This document shows positions 8,745-19,271 of a stretch of 64,000 nucleotides of DNA, in pieces (position 1 is the first letter of the stretch; the number at the start of each line of letters is the position of its first letter). The DNA lies in contig NZ_QNRH01000001.1 of NCBI RefSeq assembly GCF_003314995.1, positions 248,001-312,000 on the forward strand. Direction: 5' to 3'. Under the pieces are notes generated by a model that ran no database searches, was not told the origin of the DNA, and saw nothing but the letters and a program-made list of their open reading frames with translations. Source of the DNA: Pseudochrobactrum asaccharolyticum. Its GTDB lineage: Bacteria; Pseudomonadota; Alphaproteobacteria; Rhizobiales; Rhizobiaceae. The translations under genes were made by a program, and so were the position numbers.

Positions 8745-11633
8745 TTATTCGACGGACTGACCGTTCAGTAATTGTGCGGCGCTGTCGGCGCTCATTGGCT
8801 GGCCGAACAGGAAGCTCTGCACATATTCGCAGCCCATTTCACGCAACTGCATGGCGTCTTGCTCGCTCTCCACACCTTCTGCGACAACCTTGAGCTCAAG
8901 ATCCTGCGCCATGCGAATGATGGAGCGCAGCAGGGTGGTTTTCTGCGGCTTGTCGCCCTTCACGAAAGAACGGTCAATTTTGATCATGTCAATCGGGAAG
9001 CGTGTCAGATAGGAGAGGGACGAATAACCGGTACCGAAATCATCCAGAGACAGGCCGACACCCATAGAGCGCAATTCATTGAGCATATGTGCGGATTGTT
9101 CCGGATTTTCCATCAGTACGGATTCAGTCAGTTCCAGTTTCAGCGTGCCTTTGGTGACATGGGTGCGTGACAGGATTGCGCGCACATCACTGAGCAGATC
9201 CTGACGGATCAGCTGGGTACTGGACAAATTGACGGAAACAAACAGGTTCGGTCGTGACAGATTTTCCTGCCAGTTGAACAGATCATTGGCGGATTGCTGC
9301 ATGGCAAACAGGCCGAGCGGTACGATCAGACCGGAATTTTCCGCAATCGGAATAAATTCAGACGGTGAAATCGGACCACGGCGCGGATGTTCCCAGCGCA
9401 TCAAGGCTTCAAAACCAGCAATGGTGCCGTCCTGCAGGTTCACAATCGGCTGATAGGCAATTGTGATTTCCTTACGCTCAATGGCGCGGCGCAGATCGGA
9501 TTCCAACTGCAGCTTGTCGCTGCCGATGGCGCGGAAAGACGGACGGAACGGCTCAATACGGTCACCGCCAAAGCGTTTGGCCTGATACATTGCCAGTTCC
9601 GCATCTTTGATCATATCTTCCGCATTGGCGGCATTGGCTGTCCATGTCAGCAGGCCAACCGATGCTGTCAGCACAATCTCGCGCTTGGCATAGGAAATCG
9701 GCGCACGGATCGCCTGACGCAAAGCTTCTGCAAAAGCAGCCACTTTGGCCGGATCAGATTCAGAAGCCAGTATCAGACCAAATTGGTCGGAAGACAGTCT
9801 GGAGAGCGTATCCTGCGGTTTCATCAGGCGGAACAGGCGGCGCGAAATGGTTAGCAGGATGGTATCGCCTGCCGACATGCCAAGGCTGTCATTAACCTGT
9901 TTGAACCGGTCAATATCAATCACAAAGACAGTCGGTTTGAGCCTGCTCTCATTGTAGGACATGCTCATAACATTGGCGAGACGATCGAGGAACAGCTCAC
10001 GGTTCGGCAATCCGGTGAGATTATCATGAACGGCATCGTGCAGCAGGCGTTCTTCCGCTTTTTTCTGCTCGGTCACATTGTTCAGCGTACCAACGCAGCG
10101 CACGATTTCGCCGTCAGAGCCGATAACAGGGCGTGCCCGCAAGTGATACCAGTGATAATGACCGTCATTGGCACGCAGACGGAAAGTCTGATGAATGCGT
10201 CCGCGACGGTTTTCCAGAATAGCATCGAGCGTTGTGCGGAAACGATCACGATCATCGCCATGCATCACCGGCAGCCAGTTCCGCACAGGGCCGAGAAGGC
10301 TGGAAGCGGCAGTGCCGAGATAGGTGGAGATATCCGGTGTGGTCACCACACGGTCGCGCGGCACATCCCAATCCCAGACAATGTCGCCGGAACCGATAAC
10401 CGCCAGCGCCTGTCGTTCCATGTCAGAGAACAGGCCAACGCGCAAAACACCACCCGCAAAAGCGTGTTGCATGACTGTGAAGCCGATCAGGAGAACGATC
10501 AGAACCAGCCCGCCACCAAGTGCCGGCTGCACAATATCATTATCCAGACGGCCGGAAACCGTGAGCCATGCGCCGGTCATCCATATGGCAATAATCAGCC
10601 ACGTCGGGATCAGCATGATCGCCCTGTCATAACTGCGTAGTGACAGAATTCCGATAATCACAATGCCGCAGATAACTGTAAGAGCAAAAGAAATACGGGC
10701 AATACCTGCCGCAACCGGCGGATCGAAAATCGCAACGCCGCTCAGCATCATCAGACCGAGAACCCATGCCACCGCGCCATAGGAAAAATGATCATGCCAG
10801 CGGTTGAGATTGAGATAGGTAAACAGGAAAATCAGGAAGCTGGCAGCCAGCGCCACCTCTGTTCCAGCGCGCCACATCTGCTCATTGCCGGGGGTGATGG
10901 CAATCAGCTTGTTCCAGAAGCCGAAATCCACACAAATATAGGCGAGTACCGCCCATGCCAGTGCCGCAGCAGCAGGGAACAGCGAGGTTCCGCGCACGAC
11001 AAAGAGAATGGTCAGAAACAGCGCCAACAGGCCGGAGATGCCCAGCAAAATTCCGCGATAAAGTGTATAGGCGTTGATGGTGTCTTTATAAGCATCCGGC
11101 TCCCACAGATAAAGCTGTGGCAGGTTCGGGGATGCCATTTCTGCAACCAGTGTAATCACCGAGCCCGGATTGATGGTAATCAGAAACACATCCGCATCAG
11201 GACTGACCTGACGATCAAGAGCAAAGCCCTCACTCGGAGTAATAGAAGAAATACGCTGAGATCCCAGATCCGGCCAGACAAAACCTGACTTTACAAGGCG
11301 GTAATGCGGGGCAACAATCAGACGGTCAATTTGCTCATCGGTTGGGTTGGCGATAGCAAAAGCTGCCCAGTTGCCACTGGAGCGTTTGTTTTTATCCGCT
11401 TGCACCTCAATACGACGGACAATGCCATCAGCGCCCGGTGCAGTTGAAACCTGCACACTGTCGCCCTGATCATGCATGATTTGTACTGCGCCGGTGAGGT
11501 CGAGGGCAGTGTCTTCTTTAGAAATTTTAATCGGCTCGACTGCGGATGCAGGAGCCGTGAATTGGAATAAGGCAGCCAGAAAGGCAAACATACAGAAAAA
11601 CGTTTTCAATTGGTTCTGAAAGTTTTCTGTCAC
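8745..11633 (-). CDS. Membrane 7TM-PAS-GGDEF-EAL protein, predicted c-di-GMP phosphodiesterase
   Basis: About 962 residues. Order: signal peptide (1-31, ending APASA), an extracellular sensor region resembling 7TMR-DISMED2 (about 35-175), seven membrane helices (about 180-390), a PAS domain (about 410-525), GGDEF (about 535-690) and EAL (about 710-955). The GGDEF site reads SSDQF, so cyclase activity is unlikely. The EAL domain has EALMRW, a VNLSSTQL Asn, LELTES, DDFGTGYSS, KIDRSF, AEGVES and the late Gln of YVQSFLFGQP, so it should hydrolyse c-di-GMP. The GTG at 11631-11633 was chosen because AAAGGT sits 7 bases upstream and it places the signal peptide at the N-terminus; the longer frame would run into the upstream GNAT gene. 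Confidence 0.92.
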   Translation of the reverse strand: MTENFQNQLKTFFCMFAFLAALFQFTAPASAVEPIKISKEDTALDLTGAVQIMHDQGDSVQVSTAPGADGIVRRIEVQADKNKRSSGNWAAFAIANPTDEQIDRLIVAPHYRLVKSGFVWPDLGSQRISSITPSEGFALDRQVSPDADVFLITINPGSVITLVAEMASPNLPQLYLWEPDAYKDTINAYTLYRGILLGISGLLALFLTILFVVRGTSLFPAAAALAWAVLAYICVDFGFWNKLIAITPGNEQMWRAGTEVALAASFLIFLFTYLNLNRWHDHFSYGAVAWVLGLMMLSGVAIFDPPVAAGIARISFALTVICGIVIIGILSLRSYDRAIMLIPTWLIIAIWMTGAWLTVSGRLDNDIVQPALGGGLVLIVLLIGFTVMQHAFAGGVLRVGLFSDMERQALAVIGSGDIVWDWDVPRDRVVTTPDISTYLGTAASSLLGPVRNWLPVMHGDDRDRFRTTLDAILENRRGRIHQTFRLRANDGHYHWYHLRARPVIGSDGEIVRCVGTLNNVTEQKKAEERLLHDAVHDNLTGLPNRELFLDRLANVMSMSYNESRLKPTVFVIDIDRFKQVNDSLGMSAGDTILLTISRRLFRLMKPQDTLSRLSSDQFGLILASESDPAKVAAFAEALRQAIRAPISYAKREIVLTASVGLLTWTANAANAEDMIKDAELAMYQAKRFGGDRIEPFRPSFRAIGSDKLQLESDLRRAIERKEITIAYQPIVNLQDGTIAGFEALMRWEHPRRGPISPSEFIPIAENSGLIVPLGLFAMQQSANDLFNWQENLSRPNLFVSVNLSSTQLIRQDLLSDVRAILSRTHVTKGTLKLELTESVLMENPEQSAHMLNELRSMGVGLSLDDFGTGYSSLSYLTRFPIDMIKIDRSFVKGDKPQKTTLLRSIIRMAQDLELKVVAEGVESEQDAMQLREMGCEYVQSFLFGQPMSADSAAQLLNGQSVE

Positions 11634-11673
11634 TGTCTTTACCTTTTTGTCATTTGTAGTCAGCAGGCTGCGC

Positions 11674-12306
11674 TTAGCGGGCAACCGGTTTATGGAAACT
11701 GTTTTCCATTGTGACCGGCTGAGCTCTTTGCTGCTCTTCCCCCTCAATCAGACTATACAGCAGATGATCCTGCCAGATGCCGTTTATTTTGAGATAGGAG
11801 CGCAAAGTGCCTTCCCGTAAAAATCCGGCTTTTTCAAGAAGCCTGACTGAACGCAGATTAGATGGAATACAGGCAGCTTCAAGTCTGTGCAACCGCAGTT
11901 CATGGAATGCGAAGGGGATAACCAGTTTCAGAGCGTCATACATGTAGCCCTGACCGGCATGAGGCGCACCGCACCAGTATCCGATCTGTCCAGATTGAGC
12001 GACGCCGCGGCGAATATTGCCGAGAGTGATTCCCCCCAGCAAAATATTGTCGGATTTGCGAAACAGGAATAAAGACCATGCATTGCCGCTGCGTGCTTCT
12101 TCGGAATAGTGGCGCAATCGCAGACGAAAACTGGACTTTTCCAGTTCGTCATCACGCCATGTCGGCTCCCATGGTGTCAGAAATGCGCGGCTTTTTTCAC
12201 GTAAATTTGCCCATTGGCGATAATCCGACCATTGCGGCTCACGCAAAGACAAACGCTCTCCCCTCAGATACACGGATGGTGTTTTGCTGAAGGGAAAGCT
12301 GATCAT
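11674..12306 (-). CDS. GNAT family N-acetyltransferase (RimJ/RimL type)
   Basis: 210-residue acetyl-CoA-dependent acetyltransferase resembling the ribosomal-protein alanine acetyltransferases. Visible: N-terminal VYLRGERLSLREPQWSDY, the acetyl-CoA-binding beta4-alpha3 region IGYWCGAPHAGQGYMYDAL and the terminal HRLEAACIPSNLRSVRLLEK-like segment. The acceptor is unknown. The ATG at 12306 was preferred over an upstream frame extension because it lies 34 bases after the M16 gene and follows AGGCAGGG. It sits between the M16 peptidase and EAL genes on one strand, so a shared transcript is likely. Confidence 0.92.
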   Translation of the reverse strand: MISFPFSKTPSVYLRGERLSLREPQWSDYRQWANLREKSRAFLTPWEPTWRDDELEKSSFRLRLRHYSEEARSGNAWSLFLFRKSDNILLGGITLGNIRRGVAQSGQIGYWCGAPHAGQGYMYDALKLVIPFAFHELRLHRLEAACIPSNLRSVRLLEKAGFLREGTLRSYLKINGIWQDHLLYSLIEGEEQQRAQPVTMENSFHKPVAR

Positions 12307-12340
12307 GATACCCTGCCTGTCTGGAGAGCCACGGATAGAT

Positions 12341-13648
12341 TTATACAGCCAGTGCCGGGCGCTTATTCGCTGCGAAACCGCGCAATGTACCGTGAATATC
12401 GTCATAGCCCATCATCTGGCTGACAGGGCCGACAGCGGCAATGGTTGGTTTGCTGTCGAGGAACATACGTCCTGAAAGATCAGTCAGGCGTTCCGGCGTA
12501 ATCAGGCTCAGGCGTTCCAGCAGTTCTTCATTGGGAACCGGACGACCGTAAAGCAACATCTGACGGGCAATCTGGCCTGCACGGCTGGCAGCACTTTCCT
12601 GCGACATCAGAAGACCAGCACGATATTGCGCACGGGCACGGTCAACTTCCTGAATATTGATATTGGTGGAAGCCTCATAAAGCTCGTTGAGGACAACCGG
12701 AACCAGCTCTTCAAGATTTTCACGACCTGTTGCAGCATGGATGCCGAACAGGCCGGTATCGGAAAAGCCCCAATGGAAAGCATAGACGGAATAGCAAAGT
12801 CCGCGTTTTTCACGCACCTGCTGGAACAGGCGGGAGGACATGCCGCCGCCAAGAACGGTTGCCAGTAACTGCGAGGCATAGAAATCGCGCACATGATAGG
12901 CGCGACCTTCAAAGCCGATCAGCACCTGCGCATCCATCAGATCGCGTTCTTCACGGTAGTCACCGCCGACATAAGCCGCTTTAACCGGTGCGGCAGCACT
13001 GGTTGTGGAGCGGAAACCGCCAAGACGGCTTTCTACTTCACGTACAAAAGAAGCATGATCAACAGCGCCGGTAGCGACAACAACCATACGGTCGGCGCTA
13101 TATTGTTCGTTGATGTAGGTGCGCAGATCATCCGGCGTGAAGGATTGTACTGTTTCCGGCGTGCCGAGAATAGAGCGGCCAAGCTGCTGGTTGAGGTAAG
13201 CGGTTTCGGAAAAACGGTCGAAAACAATATCATCGGGCGTATCATGTGCCGCGCCGATTTCCTGCATGATCACGTTTTTCTCGCGCTCAAGCTCATCTTC
13301 GTCAAATTTTGAACTGGTCAGAATGTCGGCCAGAATATCAATCGCCAGCGGCAGGTCGTTGCGCAGCACACGGGCATAATAAGAGGTGGTTTCGACGCTG
13401 GTCGCGGCGTTGATTTCACCGCCGACATTTTCAATGTCAGCCGCAATCTGCCATGCACTGCGGTTGTCCGTGCCTTTAAAAGCCATATGCTCGAGAAAAT
13501 GTGCAATGCCGTGGCGGTTATGCGCTTCATTGCGGGAGCCTGCCTTAACCCAGATGCCCAGTGCTACGCTCTCAATAAGCGGCATGGTTTCGGTGGCAAT
13601 CGTCAGTCCGTTGGACAGAACACTTACTTCTACACCCATTCTAGGCAT
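12341..13648 (-). CDS. M16 family zinc peptidase (mitochondrial processing peptidase-like)
   Basis: 435-residue metallopeptidase. The inverted zinc motif HFLEH (H50-H54) with catalytic E53 is intact, and a downstream glutamate in KNVIMQEIGAAHD supplies the third ligand. The C-terminal half is the inactive M16_C domain. This single-chain alphaproteobacterial form is the relative of mitochondrial beta-MPP; substrates are not known. The ATG at 13648 follows GGGGAG closely; a second ATG nine bases later (13639) is the start used by many relatives. It lies downstream of thrC on the same strand, an association common in the order. Confidence 0.95.
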   Translation of the reverse strand: MPRMGVEVSVLSNGLTIATETMPLIESVALGIWVKAGSRNEAHNRHGIAHFLEHMAFKGTDNRSAWQIAADIENVGGEINAATSVETTSYYARVLRNDLPLAIDILADILTSSKFDEDELEREKNVIMQEIGAAHDTPDDIVFDRFSETAYLNQQLGRSILGTPETVQSFTPDDLRTYINEQYSADRMVVVATGAVDHASFVREVESRLGGFRSTTSAAAPVKAAYVGGDYREERDLMDAQVLIGFEGRAYHVRDFYASQLLATVLGGGMSSRLFQQVREKRGLCYSVYAFHWGFSDTGLFGIHAATGRENLEELVPVVLNELYEASTNINIQEVDRARAQYRAGLLMSQESAASRAGQIARQMLLYGRPVPNEELLERLSLITPERLTDLSGRMFLDSKPTIAAVGPVSQMMGYDDIHGTLRGFAANKRPALAV

Positions 13649-13846
13649 ACTCCCCTGAGTATTTCGCCGTCAGTTTCTTGGATGCTGACGGGTATGATAA
13701 TGCGACTATTAAAGAGTCCAAAACAAAAATCTGATGTTCCGGATGACTCCGTCTGCCTCTTATGTTTTTTGCAGCATATAAAGGCAGAGTCAAAACTATG
13801 CAAATTTGCAGCCATAATACAACATATGGCTGCAACTGCGGTTTAA

Positions 13847-15244
13847 TTATTTCGCTGCTCTTGAATGGCTGCGTATATGATCTTCAACCACTTTCAGGTC
13901 ATTTTGCAGGTGTGTGAAGTGCTCTTTCCGCTCCATCAGATCGCTGAGCCATGCAGGCAGAGCCGGAGAAACGCCGCAGGCATCTTTCACTGCCTCCGGA
14001 AACTTAGCCGGATGAGCGGTTGCCAGCACCACCATCGGAGAGGCTGTGTCCGCGTTTTCGCGGGCAACCTTAACGCCGATTGCCGAATGCGGATCGAGCA
14101 GATAGCCATCCTGTTTCAGCACGGAGTCGATAGTTGCAGCGGTTTCTGCCACTGTTGAACGACCGGCAGCAAATTGCTCGCGGATGGTTTTCAGCGGTGC
14201 ATCTGCAATCGTGAACTCACCGGACTGGCCAAGGCTGCGCATCAGGCCGCGCACAGCGGCTGCATCACGACCATAAGATTCAAACAGCAGACGCTCGAAA
14301 TTCGAGGAAATCTGGATATCCATCGACGGGGATGAGGTCTGCTCAACACCGCGCATGGCATAAGAACCTGTGGCAATTGTGCGCGACAGAATATCATTGT
14401 CGTTGGTTGCAATGATCAGGCGGTCAATCGGCAGACCCATTTGTTTGGCAACAAAGCCTGCAAAAATATCGCCGAAATTACCGGTCGGTACTGTGAAGGA
14501 CACTTTGCGATCCGGTGCGCCGAGGCTGATAGCCGATGTGAAGTAATAGACGATCTGCGGCATGATACGTGCCCAGTTGATCGAATTTACACCGGAGAGC
14601 GAAAGCGTGTCACGGAAGTTCAGATCATTGAACATGCCTTTAACGAGGTTCTGACAGTCGTCAAAATTACCGTCGATAGACAGGGCATGAACATTGCTGG
14701 CCGCAGATGAGGTCATCTGGCGCTGCTGCACCGGAGAGACACGGCCATGCGGGAACAGGATAAAAATATCGGTATTATCGCGACCGGCAAAAGCTTCAAT
14801 CGCCGCGCCCCCAGTATCGCCGGATGTGGCGCCAACGATGGTCGCGCGCTGACCGCGCTGCGCCAGCGTATAATCCATCATGCGCGAAAGCAGCTGCATC
14901 GCCACGTCTTTAAACGCCAGTGTCGGGCCGTGGAAAAGCTCCAGCACATATTCATTCGCGCCGGTTTGTACGAGCGGGCAGACGGCATCATGGCGGAATG
15001 AGCCATAAGATTCGCGCACCATTTTCTCGAATTCGGCAGCCGGAATCTCCCCATTTACGAATGGGGAGAGAACAGCAAGGGCGATTTCCACATAGGATTT
15101 GCCGCGCAGATTGCGGATGTCTTCAGCAGAAAACTGCGGGTAGCTTTCCGGTAGATAAAGACCGCCATCACGCGCCAGACCTGCCAAAAGTGCATCAGAA
15201 AAGCCTAAAACCGGCGCTTCGCCACGGGTGCTGACATATTTCAT
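13847..15244 (-). CDS. thrC: Threonine synthase
   Basis: 465-residue PLP enzyme converting O-phosphohomoserine to threonine, the step after ThrB (5276-6235). N-terminal MKYVSTRGEAPVLGFSDAL with GLARDGGLYLPE is typical of the long bacterial/yeast-type ThrC. The PLP lysine is in PTLAFKDVAMQ (about 112), and the phosphate-binding loop is TSGDTGGAA. First gene of the minus-strand run thrC, M16 peptidase, GNAT, EAL; the 198-base gap to the M16 gene leaves room for a separate promoter. Confidence 0.96.
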   Translation of the reverse strand: MKYVSTRGEAPVLGFSDALLAGLARDGGLYLPESYPQFSAEDIRNLRGKSYVEIALAVLSPFVNGEIPAAEFEKMVRESYGSFRHDAVCPLVQTGANEYVLELFHGPTLAFKDVAMQLLSRMMDYTLAQRGQRATIVGATSGDTGGAAIEAFAGRDNTDIFILFPHGRVSPVQQRQMTSSAASNVHALSIDGNFDDCQNLVKGMFNDLNFRDTLSLSGVNSINWARIMPQIVYYFTSAISLGAPDRKVSFTVPTGNFGDIFAGFVAKQMGLPIDRLIIATNDNDILSRTIATGSYAMRGVEQTSSPSMDIQISSNFERLLFESYGRDAAAVRGLMRSLGQSGEFTIADAPLKTIREQFAAGRSTVAETAATIDSVLKQDGYLLDPHSAIGVKVARENADTASPMVVLATAHPAKFPEAVKDACGVSPALPAWLSDLMERKEHFTHLQNDLKVVEDHIRSHSRAAK

Positions 15245-15638
15245 AGGGTTTCAGGCCTCATTTATTCAATGCAATTTTGTTCCGGCAATGCGCCGGTTTT
15301 GGTTGATCAGGATGTGTGTTTTCTGTTCGCATCCCTTGTGTCATTTGCAAGTCTGTCGGGATAGAGCTTGCCCTATGCACAAAAAACGTGAAAATATTGT
15401 CTCATAATGCATGTTAAGCGCTGTGCGTCCATATGGAAACGCATTCTGAAAGTGAGAAACAGTTTGGCTGAAACTGTGAAACAGCTTTTGGACAAAATGT
15501 GCAACAATAATTAAAGCTGTATAGCTGAGACTGCAAAAAGAATTGCAGCGCATATGCAGGATAACAGGACAGAGCGGCTGCGGTGATGATTTGCCGGAGT
15601 GGTTCGAAAACAGGTTCAATATTCAGGAAGACCGGTTT
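15245..15638. other. 394-bp divergent intergenic region
   Basis: This lies between thrC (minus) and a lipoprotein gene (plus) and should carry both promoters. A short GC hairpin CCGGC/GCCGG (15282-15296) is followed by TTTT, but no plus-strand gene ends here. A 92-codon minus-strand frame inside it has no recognisable features. Nothing else was identified. Confidence 0.5.
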
Positions 15639-16211
15639 ATGCAGAATTCTACCTTCGGACGTTTAAATCCTCTTTCAACGCGGTTTGCCCGTCTGGGGGG
15701 CGCTGCTTTGCTTGGCCTGATCGTGGCCGGTTGCTCAACCAGCAATCAGCAGCCAACAGTGTCAACATCGGGCGAACAGCGGGTGACGCAGGCCGACTTG
15801 CAGGCTTTCTGTCCGCGTATCAGCCTGCGTGAAGGAACGTCCTATTTCAGCACCTATGAAAAAGGTGGTAACGGCGACAGCAATCGCGTGATCTATCAGG
15901 CAGCGATCAGCGATGTGACCCGTGATTGCCGCAGAGATAATGGCAATCTGACCATTACAGCTGCCGCTGCCGGTCGCGTGGTTCCGGGACCAAAATTCCG
16001 CAACGGCACAATCACTATGCCAATTCGTGTGGTGGTAATGGAAGGCGATAAGGTTGTTTCCAGCAACCTGCATAAGCAGGCCGTGTCGATGACCAATTCG
16101 GACGCTGCAACGCAGTTTGTTTTCACTGCACCACAGATTTCGGTATCGGAAGCGACTGCCCGTCAGGTGCAGATCTTCATCGGCTTTGATGAAGGCCCGC
16201 AGAAGAAATAA
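15639..16211 (+). CDS. Putative outer-membrane or periplasmic lipoprotein
   Basis: 190-residue secreted protein. The N-terminus has a positive region (RLNPLSTRFAR), a hydrophobic core (LGGAALLGLIVAG) and a lipobox LIVAGC with the lipidated Cys near residue 32. The mature part has two further cysteines and a beta-rich repeat-free sequence (YEKGGNGDSNRVIYQAAISD, then AAAGRVVPGP), resembling conserved hypothetical lipoproteins of Rhizobiales. The ATG at 15639 is preferred to the longer frame because AGGAAG lies 9 bases upstream and it begins the signal peptide. Function unknown. Confidence 0.88.
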   Translation: MQNSTFGRLNPLSTRFARLGGAALLGLIVAGCSTSNQQPTVSTSGEQRVTQADLQAFCPRISLREGTSYFSTYEKGGNGDSNRVIYQAAISDVTRDCRRDNGNLTITAAAAGRVVPGPKFRNGTITMPIRVVVMEGDKVVSSNLHKQAVSMTNSDAATQFVFTAPQISVSEATARQVQIFIGFDEGPQKK

Positions 16212-16250
16212 TGAGTTAGAGCATATTCACTATGCTACGCGTTAATTAAA

Positions 16251-16287
16251 ATACCGCGTCTGGTTTAAATCAGGCGCGGTATTTTTA
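16251..16287 (+). terminator. Terminator after lipoprotein gene
   Basis: ATACCGCGTCTG (16251-16262) pairs with CAGGCGCGGTAT (16271-16282) with one wobble pair and an 8-base loop, followed by TTTTT. The preceding TTAGAGCATATTCACTATGCT holds a smaller hairpin. From here to 16565 the sequence is A/T-rich with no recognised feature. Confidence 0.9.
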
Positions 16288-16565
16288 TATGTTCTTGCGC
16301 ATATTTGCAAATAGTCGAAAATTATTGCATAAAATATTAACTATAGCTTCATCTAACCGTGAATTTTGTCAGCTGTTCAAACTGATCTCATTCAGGGTAA
16401 ATAAAGAATTTCGTTTAAAATATTATTTATTATCAATTATTTAGAAGATTAGGTTGCGTAGTTTTGCCTGATTTGGGGCGTATTGACTGTGGAATGCCGC
16501 ATATTCATCACTAAAGCGATGAAACAATGAAACTATTTGTAATCTCTAACGTTTAGACTGTTGCC

Positions 16566-16748
16566 ATGATGACAGCTTATGAACTCATACAGGAACCAAC
16601 CGACACCTGGGCCATTTTTGAAATGGATTCCGGTGAGCCGGTTATGATTGAAGGTCGCCCGATGATTGGTCTGAGCGAGACAGAAGCGCAGCAGGTCTAT
16701 GCTGCATTGACGGCTCCCGTGAAAGACGCCAAGAAATCAGCAGCCTGA
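16566..16748 (+). CDS. Small hypothetical protein (59-60 residues)
   Basis: An acidic 60-residue frame, MMTAYELIQEPTDTWAIFEM at its start, with no membrane segment, no cysteine and a lysine-rich tail (KDAKKSAA). Two adjacent ATGs (16566 and 16569) could start it. No convincing ribosome site is seen. Support comes from the sensible protein composition and the strong terminator at 16821 that follows it. No family recognised; it could be a spurious frame. Confidence 0.55.
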   Translation: MMTAYELIQEPTDTWAIFEMDSGEPVMIEGRPMIGLSETEAQQVYAALTAPVKDAKKSAA

Positions 16749-16820
16749 TATCAGGCATTTGGCTTAAGCCATAATGCAACAATCAAGGGTGATGGTATTC
16801 AAGTAATATCAATGCCTTAA

Positions 16821-16852
16821 GCAAAAGGGCGTGCCATGGCACGCCCTTTTGC
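16821..16852. terminator. Perfect 32-bp palindrome, bidirectional terminator
   Basis: GCAAAAGGGCGTGCCA (16821-16836) is followed directly by its exact reverse complement (16837-16852). With A and T tracts in the arms it can terminate both the small plus-strand gene and the convergent HAD gene. Confidence 0.9.
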
Positions 16853-16874
16853 TTTTCTGGTCACAGAAGTTAGA

Positions 16875-17564
16875 TCAGAAACCTTCGTCCCATTCAGCCA
16901 TTGCTTCGATCACGGCTGGCAGGTCACGGTGGCGGTTAATCACGGTTTCCGCACCGGCTTCGGTCAGCTTGTCTGCATGCCCCGGATAGGTATGGGCACC
17001 GCCGGTAAAGCCGATAACACGCATGCCTGCAGCGCGTGCTGCATGGACACCGTGACTTGAATCCTCAATCACAAAGCAATGTTTCGGATCGGCATTAAAC
17101 TGCTGCGCTGCATAGGTGTAAACATTCGGAGCCGGCTTCGGCTCTTTATTGCCAACTTCGCGGGCGGCATAAATATGCGGGGCGAATGCATCATAAAGTG
17201 TTGAACGCTTGAGCATCAACTGCAGGGATTCTGTGTTGGAGTTCGAGCAGATCGCTTTCGGATATTGCAGCTGGCTCACCACATCTTCGATGCCGTCGAC
17301 GGTCAGCAGCTCTTTGCTAATCCGCTCTTTCATAATCTTGCGCGATTTTTCAATCAGCGATGCTGAGATCGGCATAGAGGATTCCCGCTCAATTTCCATC
17401 AGAATGCTCGGCCATGTCAGACCGGCAAAACGCTCGGCAATTTCCTCCGGTGAAATCGGGTACCCGGCATCGGTCAGGAGTTCGGATTCGACCTGTGCGG
17501 CAATATACTCGGAGTCGACCAGAACACCGTCACAGTCGAAGAGGATCAGCTGGGGTTTTGACAT
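16875..17564 (-). CDS. HAD superfamily hydrolase (phosphatase/phosphoglucomutase-like)
   Basis: 229-residue HAD subfamily IA protein. Motif I is DCDGVLVDSE (nucleophile D10, general acid D12), motif II AICSNSNTES, motif III lysine in NKEPKPAPNVY, motif IV VIEDSSHGVHAARAAG. The cap insertion after motif I is the helical type of beta-phosphoglucomutase and phosphoglycolate phosphatase, so a small sugar phosphate is the likely substrate; which one cannot be told. The ATG at 17564 starts exactly at the usual N-terminus (SKPQLILFDCDG). Divergent from ccrM. Confidence 0.93.
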   Translation of the reverse strand: MSKPQLILFDCDGVLVDSEYIAAQVESELLTDAGYPISPEEIAERFAGLTWPSILMEIERESSMPISASLIEKSRKIMKERISKELLTVDGIEDVVSQLQYPKAICSNSNTESLQLMLKRSTLYDAFAPHIYAAREVGNKEPKPAPNVYTYAAQQFNADPKHCFVIEDSSHGVHAARAAGMRVIGFTGGAHTYPGHADKLTEAGAETVINRHRDLPAVIEAMAEWDEGF

Positions 17565-19092
<1,528 letters not shown>

Positions 19093-19232
19093 GCCACTGG
19101 CTCGTAAACCAAATGATGAAAATACCAATAGTCTCATACTGGTATTTTCGACAGCATTCTGCGCGAATTTGATGTGTTACTCACAAGCCGCGCATAATTA
19201 TCGGACTGACCTCCAGAGATGTCTGAGCCTTA

Positions 19233-19262
19233 AAGCGCCGGTGTTGAGCCGGCGCTTTTTTT
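19233..19262 (+). terminator. Terminator after ccrM
   Basis: AAGCGCCGG (19233-19241) pairs with CCGGCGCTT (19249-19257) with a 7-base loop and a T tract, between ccrM and the convergent methyltransferase gene. Confidence 0.9.
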
Positions 19263-19271
19263 GTTGCTGCT

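Noticed and set aside
15341-15619. 92-codon minus-strand frame in the thrC-lipoprotein gap
   Set aside because: Cys/Ser/His-rich, no ribosome site, and it covers the region expected to hold two promoters.
16836-16855. TGGCACG...TTGCT resembling a sigma-54 promoter
   Set aside because: The GG and GC elements are 11 rather than 10 bases apart, and the sequence is one arm of a terminator palindrome.
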